A stretch of DNA of 39,016 nucleotides from JBKEDC01 sp047972995 (GTDB taxonomy: Bacteria; Bacteroidota; Bacteroidia; Bacteroidales; Prolixibacteraceae). The notes beneath the pieces are model-generated. The model saw only the letters and a program-made list of their open reading frames with translations, was not told the origin of the DNA and searched no databases. The translations under genes were made by a program, and so were the position numbers. The stretch covers positions 1 to 39,016 of the forward strand of contig JBKEBD010000042.1 in assembly GCA_047972995.1 (NCBI GenBank). Direction: 5' to 3'. Positions 1 to 7,601 of the stretch are shown here, piece after piece; position 1 is the stretch's first letter, and every line of letters begins with the position of its first letter.

Positions 1-481
1 ATCCGTAAAAATATATCATGCCTGCAGATGAGCAGGATTTATCAAGCAAAGGTATTATTGCAGATCTTCCCGAGTTTGCTATCAATAAAGGTATTGCAGG
101 AGAAAGTCTTTTAGCTCAGATACTGATTGATAAGTTTGTTGATCATTTGCCTATCTATCGCCAGATAGAACGTTTCAAGCGAGAAGACGTAAAGATTAAC
201 TCTTCAACAATCAATGGTTGGCAAGAATCTGTATGTGATTTGGAAATTGATAATAATCTGGCAGAAAACGCTATTCGCCCCATTGCTTTGGGCAGGAAGA
301 ACTACCTCTTTGCAGGATCCGACAACGGAGCAAACGTGCAGCGATGATGTATTCCTTTTTTGCCACCTGCAAGAAGCAAGAAGTTAATCCATATCAATGG
401 CTCCATAGAGTATTAGAAATAATACCGAGCTACAAAGTCAATAAACTTGCCGACCTACTACCGGGAACACTAGAGCTATAA
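1..481 (+). pseudogene. IS66-family transposase remnant, frameshifted and internally deleted
   Basis: Residual IS66 (TnpC-type) transposase, cut by the window edge. The frame open at 18-347 carries the typical stretch ending in SSTINGW and then jumps directly to NNLAENAIRPIALGRKNYLF. Most of the central catalytic domain, normally nearly 200 residues, is therefore missing; only the last acidic residue of the DDE set (in LAENAIRP) remains. A frameshift near 338-343 moves the conserved C-terminus (AAMMYSFFATCKKQEVNPYQW, ending LLPGTLEL, stop at 479-481) into another frame. Just before position 18, an apparent 2-nt disruption separates the upstream RKYI-like codons. What is seen is three separate lesions, so no active transposase is made. 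Family assignment rests on the well-conserved C-terminal motifs. Confidence 0.85.
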
Positions 482-503
482 ACTCAAAAAGAGAACTCAA
501 ATG

Positions 504-539
504 AAAATCCTCGTAAGATAATGTACTTGCGAGGATTTT
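504..539 (+). terminator. Hairpin downstream of the IS66 remnant
   Basis: Perfect 10-bp stem: AAAATCCTCG at 504-513 pairs with CGAGGATTTT at 530-539, followed by more T residues. It lies 22 bp after the IS66 stop, so it could end that transcript or belong to the element's end. The 10-mer ATGTACTTGC in and beside the loop (521-530) is repeated directly at 545-554. No gene is seen from here to 835. Confidence 0.5.
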
Positions 540-672
540 TTAATATGTACTTGCTCGGAGGGATACGATAATACAATATATGCCTAAAAAATAAAACTTT
601 AATATGTTTGATAATAAGCTTGTTATGAACGTGCAATATAAAATAAATAGAAGACCAAGAAAGATTTTAAAT

Positions 673-706
673 TTTGAGAATACTAAGAATTTATTCATTA
701 AATTTG
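673..706 (+). promoter_or_regulatory. Candidate promoter of the response-regulator/kinase operon
   Basis: TTTG at 673-676 and TAAATTTG at 699-706 match the Bacteroidota -33/-7 pattern (TTTG and TAnnTTTG), with a 22-bp spacer that is slightly long. It is about 130 bp upstream of the response-regulator start, in the otherwise empty stretch 540-835. This is a pattern match only. Confidence 0.35.
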
Positions 707-835
707 TCGGATAAACAAAAACGGGCGTTTGATTCTAGAATCTACGCTTTAAAATGAAAAAACAAGTATTTTGCTACGCTGTATGAAAAAACTATCTTGG
801 TGTGCAGTGGCAAAGTACCTTAATATATTTAGGCT

Positions 836-1525
836 ATGGAAAATGACCAAATTAAAATTTTAATTGTTGACGATGAGCAAGATTTGCGCGAAATTCTGCA
901 ATTCAACTTATTCAGCGAAGGGTTTCATGTAGATGTGGCAGCTTCTGCCGAAGATGCGCTCAACATGCCTTTAGAGCAATACAACTTGTTGCTGCTCGAT
1001 GTGATGATGCGCGGAATGTCGGGTTATAAAATGGCCGATGTGCTACGCAAAGAGCGCAATCTGGATATACCTATCATTTTCTTAACGGCTAAAACTGCCG
1101 AAAACGACTTGCTCACTGGCTTCAATGTGGGTGGCGACGACTATATTACGAAACCCTTCAGCATTAAAGAAGTAATTGTGCGCATTAAAGCCATTCTGAA
1201 ACGTGGCGTGAAAACCGTGGAAAAGCCCGACAAGCAATCGCTGAACTGGAACGGCTTACACATTGATTTAGCGAAAAAAGATGTGACTATTGATGGCGAA
1301 CAGGCTCGACTGACCAAGAAGGAGTTCGATATTCTGGCTTTGCTGCTACAAAATAAAGATAAATTTATATCGCGAGGGGAAATCCTCAGTCGTATTTGGA
1401 GTTCCGACGTTATTGTTACCGATCGAAATGTGGATGTAAACATTGCCCGAATGCGTAAAAAAATTGGAGTATATGGTCAGCAAGTCATTGGGCGATCAGG
1501 CTATGGCTATTGCTTCAATTCATAA
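836..1525 (+). CDS. OmpR/PhoB-type response regulator
   Basis: Cytoplasmic two-component transcription factor of 229 residues, the usual length. The receiver domain (about 6-122) shows the acidic pair D12/D13, the phospho-acceptor D55 in LLLLDVMM, T84 and K106 (in YITKPF). The C-terminal half (about 130-228) is a winged-helix DNA-binding domain with the typical LTKKEFDILALLLQN and DRNVDVNIARMRKKI stretches. Its stop is 24 bp before the sensor kinase start, so the two form an operon and very likely a cognate pair. In Bacteroidota such PhoB-like regulators serve various envelope or nutrient signals; the stimulus cannot be read from the sequence. Family call is secure, the specific name is not. 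Confidence 0.93.
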   Translation: MENDQIKILIVDDEQDLREILQFNLFSEGFHVDVAASAEDALNMPLEQYNLLLLDVMMRGMSGYKMADVLRKERNLDIPIIFLTAKTAENDLLTGFNVGGDDYITKPFSIKEVIVRIKAILKRGVKTVEKPDKQSLNWNGLHIDLAKKDVTIDGEQARLTKKEFDILALLLQNKDKFISRGEILSRIWSSDVIVTDRNVDVNIARMRKKIGVYGQQVIGRSGYGYCFNS

Positions 1526-1549
1526 CACCACACATCCGACCGTCATCTC

Positions 1550-3328
1550 ATGGGCAAAAGCAAATCATATCAACGCCGAATATTCACCTACTTCTTTAGT
1601 GCTTTTCTTGCTTTCACGCTAATGGTGCTGGGGTTTCAATATACCCGCGAAATAAACTACCGCACAGGGCAGCTAGAAAGCACGCTAGGCAATGTGTCGC
1701 TTGCCACCTCGCGATATATTGATCATTATCATATGCTTGAAAGCAATAACTTCAGCAACCTAAAAGAGGTAATGCTGCTTTTGTCATCGCCCGAAATAAG
1801 GGTAACGGTGATAGACCCTAACGGAAAGGTGCTATACGATAGTTTTGTGCCCGATTGGTCGGGCATGGGAAACCACATTGACCGTCCAGAGGTGCAGAAG
1901 GCAAAGAAAAGCGGAACTGGCACAAATATTCGTCATTCTGAAACTACCCACCAAGATTTTTACTACTATGCCGCACAATACGACCGCTATTTTGTGCGCT
2001 GTGCCATGGTGTACGACGATGCCCTAAAGCATTTCCTCAAAGCATCGCGCATATTTATTCTCTTCACCATCTTCATGCTGGTGGTAATGTATGCCATGCT
2101 GCATTTGCTCACCACGCAACTGGGCGACTTTACCCGCCGATTGCGCGACTTTGCCATAAAGGCAGGTAAGGGCGAAGAAATCATTTCTCCTGAAGAGGTG
2201 GAAGAAACCGAATTGAGTGAAATTCAGTACCAAATCATGAGTATCTACAACGAGCTTAAGCAATCGAAAGATGAACTAAGTGCCGAAAAAGAACGCCTAT
2301 TCAACCACCTGCACGCGCTTAACGAGGGCATTGCATTCTTCACACCAAACAAAGAAAAGGTGTTGGCAAATGGGCACTTTGTGCAATATTCAAACATGAT
2401 TTCTCGACGTTCAAACATTGCCGTAGAATCGGTGTTTGAAATAGAGGCGCTCAAACCCATGTTTAAGAAAATAAATAAGGTGCTGAAATCTAGCGAGCCT
2501 ATTCATCCGAAGCAGCTACCTCATTTCGAGCTGAAAATTGGGGGCGAACAAGAGCTTTATTTCAAGGTACAAGGCATAGTTTTTCAAGACAAGAGTTTCG
2601 AAATATTAATTGAAGATATCACCCGACTAGAAAAACGTCGTTTACTCAAACAGCAACTCACATCGAACATTGCTCATGAGCTGAAAACACCATTGGCTTC
2701 CATTAACGGATATTTAGAAACCATATTAACCAGCCACGCTGCAATTCCTGCCGATAAGCAATTATACTTCTTAGAGCGTGCATTTCTTCAAACTGAACGT
2801 TTGAACCTGCTGCTCAACGACATTTCGCTCATTAACAACATGGAAGATGCCGCCGATTTGTTTGAAATGAAGAGCGTGAAAATCCGACCACTCATTGGCG
2901 AGGTGGTAGAAAACTTAGAGACGAGATTGCAACAACATCAGGTGAGTTTAACTATCGATGTGCTCGACGATGTAGAAGTGTATGGCAACGACAGCCTGCT
3001 CACATCAATCTTTCAAAACTTTTTAGAAAACACCATTAAATATGCTGGAAACGAGGTGAATGCCACCATTAAGCAATACACCGAAGATGAAAAGTTCTAT
3101 TATTTCAGCTTCAGCAACAGTGGCAAATCTATTCCCGAAGAGCATTTAGTCCGTATCTTCGAGCGCTTCTATCGCATCGATGAAGGGCGCACGCGCGACA
3201 CCGGTGGCACCGGGCTAGGGCTGTCTATCGTAAAAAATGCCGTGCAACTTCACAAAGGCGAAATATCAGTTAGAAACCGACCTGATGGCGGTGTTGTGTT
3301 TTTGTTTTCGCTAGCGAAAAATGGGTAA
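1550..3328 (+). CDS. PhoR-like membrane sensor histidine kinase
   Basis: 592-residue sensor kinase partner of the preceding regulator. Domains in order: first membrane helix (about 12-30); extracytoplasmic PAS-like sensor containing VTVIDPNGKVLYDS; second membrane helix (about 167-188); HAMP/linker region; a diverged cytoplasmic PAS; HisKA with the phosphorylated H376 in NIAHELKTPLASI; and HATPase with N-box NFLENTIKYAG and G-box DTGGTGLGLSIVKN. All catalytic motifs are present and no lesion is seen. It autophosphorylates H376 and should pass the phosphate to D55 of the regulator. The ligand is unknown. No clear terminator follows. Confidence 0.92.
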   Translation: MGKSKSYQRRIFTYFFSAFLAFTLMVLGFQYTREINYRTGQLESTLGNVSLATSRYIDHYHMLESNNFSNLKEVMLLLSSPEIRVTVIDPNGKVLYDSFVPDWSGMGNHIDRPEVQKAKKSGTGTNIRHSETTHQDFYYYAAQYDRYFVRCAMVYDDALKHFLKASRIFILFTIFMLVVMYAMLHLLTTQLGDFTRRLRDFAIKAGKGEEIISPEEVEETELSEIQYQIMSIYNELKQSKDELSAEKERLFNHLHALNEGIAFFTPNKEKVLANGHFVQYSNMISRRSNIAVESVFEIEALKPMFKKINKVLKSSEPIHPKQLPHFELKIGGEQELYFKVQGIVFQDKSFEILIEDITRLEKRRLLKQQLTSNIAHELKTPLASINGYLETILTSHAAIPADKQLYFLERAFLQTERLNLLLNDISLINNMEDAADLFEMKSVKIRPLIGEVVENLETRLQQHQVSLTIDVLDDVEVYGNDSLLTSIFQNFLENTIKYAGNEVNATIKQYTEDEKFYYFSFSNSGKSIPEEHLVRIFERFYRIDEGRTRDTGGTGLGLSIVKNAVQLHKGEISVRNRPDGGVVFLFSLAKNG

Positions 3329-3387
3329 AACCGAATAGGCTTGAAATAACACAAATTAAAGTTTAATCTGCTGCCAAAATTGAATGC

Positions 3388-3491
3388 AAAGTTTCTTGTC
3401 TAAAGGTAAATTTAGTTGGGAAACTCGATCAAAGTTTTTTGTACTTGGACCGAATTTCACGAAACTGAACGCAACGTTTTTTGTATGTGGA
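3388..3491. repeat. Three degenerate repeats with a 42-43 bp period, in the gap before pheS
   Basis: The 389-bp gap between the kinase and pheS holds no convincing gene. It contains three imperfect copies of an AAAGTTTTTTGT core at 3388, 3431 and 3473, i.e. 43 and 42 bp apart, each preceded by a related TGAACGC/CGATC stretch. Read on the minus strand the period is 14 codons, with P-x-TKN/DKK at equivalent places. This looks like an eroded tandem repeat. Origin and role are unknown. Confidence 0.5.
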
Positions 3492-3655
3492 TACAAAACT
3501 TTACCATCGATTCCAATAGAACTAGCTCGTTTAGTGTGGAGAATTGCAAAGTAGTGAAGTTTAAAGTGCGAAGCTCTGAAAGGGCGGCATAAAATAGCGA
3601 TGTGGTAATTCATTCGTAATTCATAATTGATATTTGAAATTACAAATTCGGGCAA

Positions 3656-3689
3656 TTGATACGTAATTCATAATAATTGCCTACCTTTG
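3656..3689 (+). promoter_or_regulatory. Candidate pheS promoter
   Basis: TACCTTTG at 3682-3689 is an exact TAnnTTTG match 28 bp before the pheS ATG. A weak TTGA at 3656-3659 lies 22 bp upstream in place of TTTG. Confidence 0.5.
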
Positions 3690-3717
3690 CATTACTACTT
3701 ACATCAAGATATCACTC

Positions 3718-4737
3718 ATGTTAGATAAGATTAAGAAAATTCAAGACGAACTTAAAGAATTGCACGCTTCCAGTTTACAAGAAGTGGAAGATTTACGCAT
3801 TAAATACACCAGTAAAAAAGGTATTGTTAATCAGCTTTTTGCCGATTTCAAAAACGTGGAGCCTGAGCTAAAGAAAGAAGTAGGACAAGCCATGAACGTA
3901 CTGAAAAATACTGTACAAGAAACAATCGATGCGCTGAAAGAAACTTTTGAAGCTACTCATGAAGCTGAAAATAAAGAAGACTTAAGCAAGCCTGCCGAAC
4001 CCATTCGCTTGGGTTCTCGCCATCCGCTTTCGCTAGTGCGCAACGAAATTGTTGAAATTTTTGCTCGCCTAGGATTTACCGTAGCTGAAGGTCCAGAAAT
4101 TGAAGATGATTGGCACGTATTCTCTGCCCTTAACTTTCCACCTGAGCACCCAGCTCGCGATATGCAAGACACCTTTTTCATTGAGAAAGACCCCGATATC
4201 TTATTGCGCACCCACACTTCGAGTGTGCAAGCTCGCGTAATGGAAAACACCAAGCCTCCTATTCGTGCCATTTTCCCCGGTCGAGTATTCCGCAACGAAG
4301 CTATTTCGGCTCGTGCACACTGTATTTTCCACCAAATTGAAGGGCTATACGTTGATGAAAACGTGTCGTTTGCCGACTTAAAGCAAACCTTGCTTTATTT
4401 CTCGCGTGAGCTTTTCGGCGAAAAAACCGAAATTCGCCTTCGCCCCTCTTATTTCCCATTCACCGAGCCTTCGGCAGAAATGGATGTAAGCTGTAGCATT
4501 TGCGGAGGAAAAGGCTGTAATGTGTGTAAATACACCGGCTGGTTAGAAATCTTAGGTTGCGGTATGGTAGATCCTAATGTTTTGGAACTATGCGGCATAG
4601 ATTCTAAAAAATATTCAGGCTTTGCCTTCGGCATGGGTGTGGAACGCATGACCATGTTGAAATATGGCATTAAAGATATTCGTCATTTCTTTGAAAATGA
4701 TGTACGCTTTCTAAAACAATTTGAATCAACAATGTAA
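3718..4737 (+). CDS. pheS: Phenylalanine--tRNA ligase alpha subunit
   Basis: 339-residue alpha subunit of the cytosolic alpha2-beta2 phenylalanyl-tRNA synthetase, a class II enzyme that charges tRNA-Phe. The N-terminal coiled coil (about 1-85) binds tRNA. The catalytic domain shows motif 1 around RHPLSLVRNEIVEIF, motif 2 in FPGRVFRNEAISARAHCIFHQIEG, and motif 3 ending FAFGMGVERMTMLKYG. The segment CSICGGKGCNVCKYTGW has the four spaced cysteines found in many bacterial PheS proteins and may bind zinc. Length and motifs are complete. pheT is not adjacent, as is common in this phylum. The next gene begins 3 bp after the stop, so they are probably cotranscribed. Confidence 0.97.
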   Translation: MLDKIKKIQDELKELHASSLQEVEDLRIKYTSKKGIVNQLFADFKNVEPELKKEVGQAMNVLKNTVQETIDALKETFEATHEAENKEDLSKPAEPIRLGSRHPLSLVRNEIVEIFARLGFTVAEGPEIEDDWHVFSALNFPPEHPARDMQDTFFIEKDPDILLRTHTSSVQARVMENTKPPIRAIFPGRVFRNEAISARAHCIFHQIEGLYVDENVSFADLKQTLLYFSRELFGEKTEIRLRPSYFPFTEPSAEMDVSCSICGGKGCNVCKYTGWLEILGCGMVDPNVLELCGIDSKKYSGFAFGMGVERMTMLKYGIKDIRHFFENDVRFLKQFESTM

Positions 4738-4740
4738 ACC

Positions 4741-5343
4741 ATGTTTAACGCAGTTGCTGTCATAATGTATTTTGTCGTAGCTATTTTCTATGGATGGTGG
4801 GCCTCAAAGGTAGTGGCATATTCTGCTGCTACCCAGTATTGGGGGCAGCGCCTAGCAAACACCCGCGTTGTATTGCAAAGCCTGTATGACGATCCCGACT
4901 TAAATGGTACGGTGAAAAAAGCCAATCTCTTTGGCTTTCAGAAGCTAATTACCAACAAGGTACAACGTGTTAAAACCCAAATTCGTTTCGGAGGAAATAT
5001 ACCATTCTTCCTCTTAGGCGTGGTACTGTTCGAATGGTATGTTCCAATATTGGGTGTAATTGTCGTTCTGAACGTGAAATATTATTTTCTAAACCGTTCT
5101 GCCGATGCCAACAGCACCGAGCTACTCACAGTCATTATTGAAGACCTGAAAAAAGAGCTTATCACCCGTCGTACCAAATCAAAGGTAAGCCCTATTGAAA
5201 TTAAAGAGCGTGAATTCTTCATTCATCAGCTTGAGCTTACTATGCGCGTAAATCATGAAACAGAAAATTCTTCGGTTTATCGCTACAAAGAAATTGGCGA
5301 TTTGCGCAACAGAAAAGGTACTTTGAGTTTAAAAAGAGATTAA
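4741..5343 (+). CDS. Uncharacterised membrane protein linked to pheS
   Basis: 200-residue protein that I do not recognise. An N-terminal hydrophobic helix (about 3-24, MYFVVAIFYGWWASKVV) is followed by a polar stretch, then a long hydrophobic segment (about 87-117) that can form one or two membrane passes. The last 80 residues are charged and probably cytoplasmic, with a predicted helical ELLTVIIEDLKKELITRR. There is no enzyme motif, lipobox or repeat. It starts 3 bp after pheS, so translation is probably coupled, but nothing ties its function to aminoacylation. Codon use matches pheS, suggesting a resident core gene. Confidence 0.8.
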   Translation: MFNAVAVIMYFVVAIFYGWWASKVVAYSAATQYWGQRLANTRVVLQSLYDDPDLNGTVKKANLFGFQKLITNKVQRVKTQIRFGGNIPFFLLGVVLFEWYVPILGVIVVLNVKYYFLNRSADANSTELLTVIIEDLKKELITRRTKSKVSPIEIKEREFFIHQLELTMRVNHETENSSVYRYKEIGDLRNRKGTLSLKRD

Positions 5344-5552
5344 AATCCGTCTGCTTTTTTCTATTGTTTGTTCTTTTCACTTACCGTGAGATGTAATACA
5401 ACGTTCAAATATTATTAACTCAACTTTTGCAAGCTTCGTTTAGCCTGCATTTATTAACCTGAGTTTCGGATAAGCTTTCACCAAAGGACTTATTTCAAAA
5501 ATAGCTGCACTTAGAAGCCTTTTGTTCTGTTTTTGGCATAAATTCCCCCTTT

Positions 5553-6769
5553 AAGACCGTTGCACGGTATATAATATTTTTGTATCTTTAAGGTATGAAA
5601 CAAGAACACCGTCCAACCTTAGCAGATAGCATCTGTAATCCTAGAACCCGCAAGATAAAGAGTACATTTTTCACTCAAGTAAATCATTTGTTAGATTGGG
5701 AATCTATAGGAAAAGAGATAGACCTTTATTATCAGAAAGGCAAAAGTGCCACAGGTAAACCCTCATACGATGGGTTGTTACTTTTTAAGATGTGTTTGCT
5801 CCAGTTCTGGTATGGGCTAAGCGATTACGAAGTTGAAGATAGAGTGAATGATAGTATTTCATTTGGATATTTCTGCGGTTTAACCATAGATCAAGTGGCT
5901 CCAGACCATAGCACTCTAAGTAGATTCAGGACAGCAATGACAAAGCCAGGAGCATTTGAAAAATTATTCAAGCTCATCAATAGTCAACTAGAGGGGGCAT
6001 GGAATAATCGTTAAAAAAGGAGCTATTGTAGATGCAAGCGTTATAGATACCCCTCTTCGCCCCGAAGGGAAATCGGAACATGAAGTTATCAATGACAGAG
6101 AAGATCCATCACAAGAAAAGGTAATAAAAAAGTATGCAAGTAGTGTGGATCAAGATGGTAGTTGGTTAAAGAAACGAGGTAAGTTCCACTTTGGATATAA
6201 GAAGCATCATGTAACAGATGAAGAAGGCTTGGTTTTAGGCGTCACAACCACAACCGCCAATATAAATGAGATTACCAATCTTGACGAAGTTTTAGATTCA
6301 GCCGATCTTCCCTCAGGCATACCAGTGAGCGGAGATAAAGGATATAAGTCAGCAAAGAACGATGCGATTTTGGAAGAAAGGGGATTGAAGAATAGGATTT
6401 TGAAGAAAGCTAAACGAGGGAAACCACTAACACATTGGGAGAAGAAGTACAACAAACTCATAGGAAAGACACGATTTAAAGTAGAGCGAACTTTTGGAGG
6501 AATTAAGCGATGGATTGGAGGAGGAACAGCTCGTTATAGGGGCATTGAGAAGATGCATTCTCAGAATTTGATGGAGGCTATTTGCGATAATCTTTATCGG
6601 AGTCCTGGGATAATTGCGTCTAATTGTGAAATTTAGGGAAAAGTAGCCCTAAAAAGTAGGCAGATATAGCCAAAAATTGAATGTTTTGATCCAAAATCAA
6701 TCAAATTTGCTTGAAATTTTGATTAGAGTAGGAAAGGGAAATTATTTGCTTGTGTTTTGCAACGGTCTT
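5553..6769 (+). mobile_element. IS5-family insertion sequence with terminal inverted repeats
   Basis: A 1217-bp element. Its ends are AAGACCGTTGCA (5553-5564) and the exact reverse complement TGCAACGGTCTT (6758-6769). It encloses a single transposase gene, disrupted by a frameshift. The terminal sequence resembles the GA-CC-TTGCA ends seen in IS5 relatives. CCTTT directly abuts both ends (5548-5552 and 6770-6774) and may be a target duplication, although 5 bp is not typical of every IS5 subgroup. Both ends are intact, so the element could be moved in trans by a related transposase. Confidence 0.85.
5595..6636 (+). pseudogene. IS5-family DDE transposase, interrupted by one frameshift
   Basis: Two reading frames make one transposase of about 346 residues. 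The N-terminal part (5595 to about 5997) has the IS5 DUF772-type domain, with GLLLFKMCLLQFWYGLSDYEVE and DHSTLSRFR. The C-terminal part, in the +1 frame to 6636, carries all three catalytic acids: D in AIVDASVID, D in SGDKGYKS and E in KVERTFGGIKRW. The frames join at a run of five G at 5993-5997; four G would give a continuous LEGHGIIVKKGAIVDAS. The direction (+1) and the exact repair by removing one G favour a mutation over programmed -1 frameshifting. Confidence 0.88.
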
Positions 6770-6838
6770 CCTTTTCTACTCGCAAAGCATCGTTTCTGCT
6801 CAAAAGCAGAACAACCTGTGGCAAAATTTATCCGAAAC

Positions 6839-7329
6839 TCAGGCTATTAGGTTCTCAAAATTTATAAATCTAGTAATCCTTTCATTTTCAGTGAACATCT
6901 TTTCGATTAGTATTTTCACCTCTAACTCTACACCTAACTCATTAGTCAATTCAGATAGAACTTCTATCAGTAACTTCCATATTCGTTCGTTTAGCGTGAG
7001 CTTTAAGCTCCCTCGGGGACTCTCTAAACAGCTCTGTAAAAGTCTTACAATCACTAAATCGTTTCATTATCGACAGAATACAATACTGCATCATGCAAAT
7101 GGTTGTTGAAGCTATTTGCGCGTCAAAATCCCGAGACTGACACTTACCAAGCCCCAGATGCTGCTTGCTTCTTTGAAAAAAACCTCGATCTACCAGCGGG
7201 TAGCATATTTTTGTAAGCCTGTTCAAAGACAAGATCTATGTTGCTTGACATCAAGCCAACCCATTTTCCTCTTTTTGTTCGCCTAGAGAAGAAAGACTTC
7301 ACCTCAATGCTTAAAGTTAACAATGGCAT
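6839..7329 (-). pseudogene. Decayed IS4-family (DDE_Tnp_1) transposase, C-terminal half
   Basis: On the minus strand, three overlapping frames reconstruct the end of an IS4-type transposase. These are EVKSFFSRRTKRGKWVGL and FEQAY (7329 down to about 7210), then RSKQHLGLGKCQSRDFDAQI through QYCILSIMKRFSDCKTFTELFRES (to about 7030), then NERIWKLLIEV to the C-terminus NERITRFINFENLIA with TGA at 6839-6841. At least two frameshifts separate them, and the usual W-x-IEVFF-K box is corrupted to VDRGFFQR. The N-terminal half, with the first catalytic aspartates, is not recognisable. Weak similarity may continue upstream to about 7440. Dead remnant; family assignment is from remembered motifs. Confidence 0.75.
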
Positions 7330-7462
7330 CCATATGCCAACAGCCTGTGAGTTTAGAACGCTTCGTATGCTCCTGCAGAGACTTTCGTAGCATTTGTGCT
7401 GTCATTGCTTTTCCTGCAAGATATAGCTCGTTGTTGCTTAAATATCGTCATTTTTCAGAATT

Positions 7463-7498
7463 CATGTTATCGTTTTCATGTTATCGTTTTCATATTAT
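7463..7498. repeat. Short tandem repeat upstream of the pectate lyase
   Basis: CATGTTATCGTTTT occurs twice in tandem (7463-7476, 7477-7490), followed by a partial third copy CATATTAT (7491-7498). It lies just upstream of a possible -7 element TATCTTTA (7511-7518, one mismatch to TAnnTTTG). It could be a regulator-binding array or a slippage tract. No other function is visible. Confidence 0.6.
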
Positions 7499-7601
7499 GA
7501 GAAAAATAAATATCTTTAGCCGAAAATTTAATATTTAATAACAAATAGACTAAAAACTCAGAAGAGCTTTTTTAGTCAAAGATCAATAAAAATAACAAAC
7601 C

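Larger units (their letters stand above)
5458..6843. repeat. 16-bp perfect inverted repeat enclosing the IS5-family insertion
   Basis: CCTGAGTTTCGGATAA at 5458-5473 recurs as its exact reverse complement at 6828-6843. The right copy overlaps the stop codon of the decayed IS4-type transposase (minus strand). The left copy also follows an in-frame TGA on the plus strand. It could therefore be a conserved 3' end shared by two oppositely oriented IS scraps, or the termini of a roughly 160-bp miniature element into which the IS5-like element jumped. Between the right copy and the IS5 end lies a 7-bp-stem hairpin (TTCTGCT/AGCAGAA, 6794-6811). Confidence 0.6.

Noticed and set aside
3356..3655. 99-codon open frame on the minus strand before pheS
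   Set aside because: No recognisable family, start or promoter. It overlaps the degenerate repeat, whose 42-bp period keeps the frame open by chance.
5993..5997. Programmed frameshift in the IS5-family transposase
   Set aside because: The needed shift is +1 at a G-run with no slippery A-AAA/TTT heptamer; IS frameshifting is normally -1, and removing one G restores one frame.
6750..7109. Plus-strand frame with a signal-peptide-like FLFYSQSIVSAQ stretch
   Set aside because: It starts within the IS5 end, crosses the 16-bp repeat and then runs antisense to a well-matched IS4 transposase remnant.
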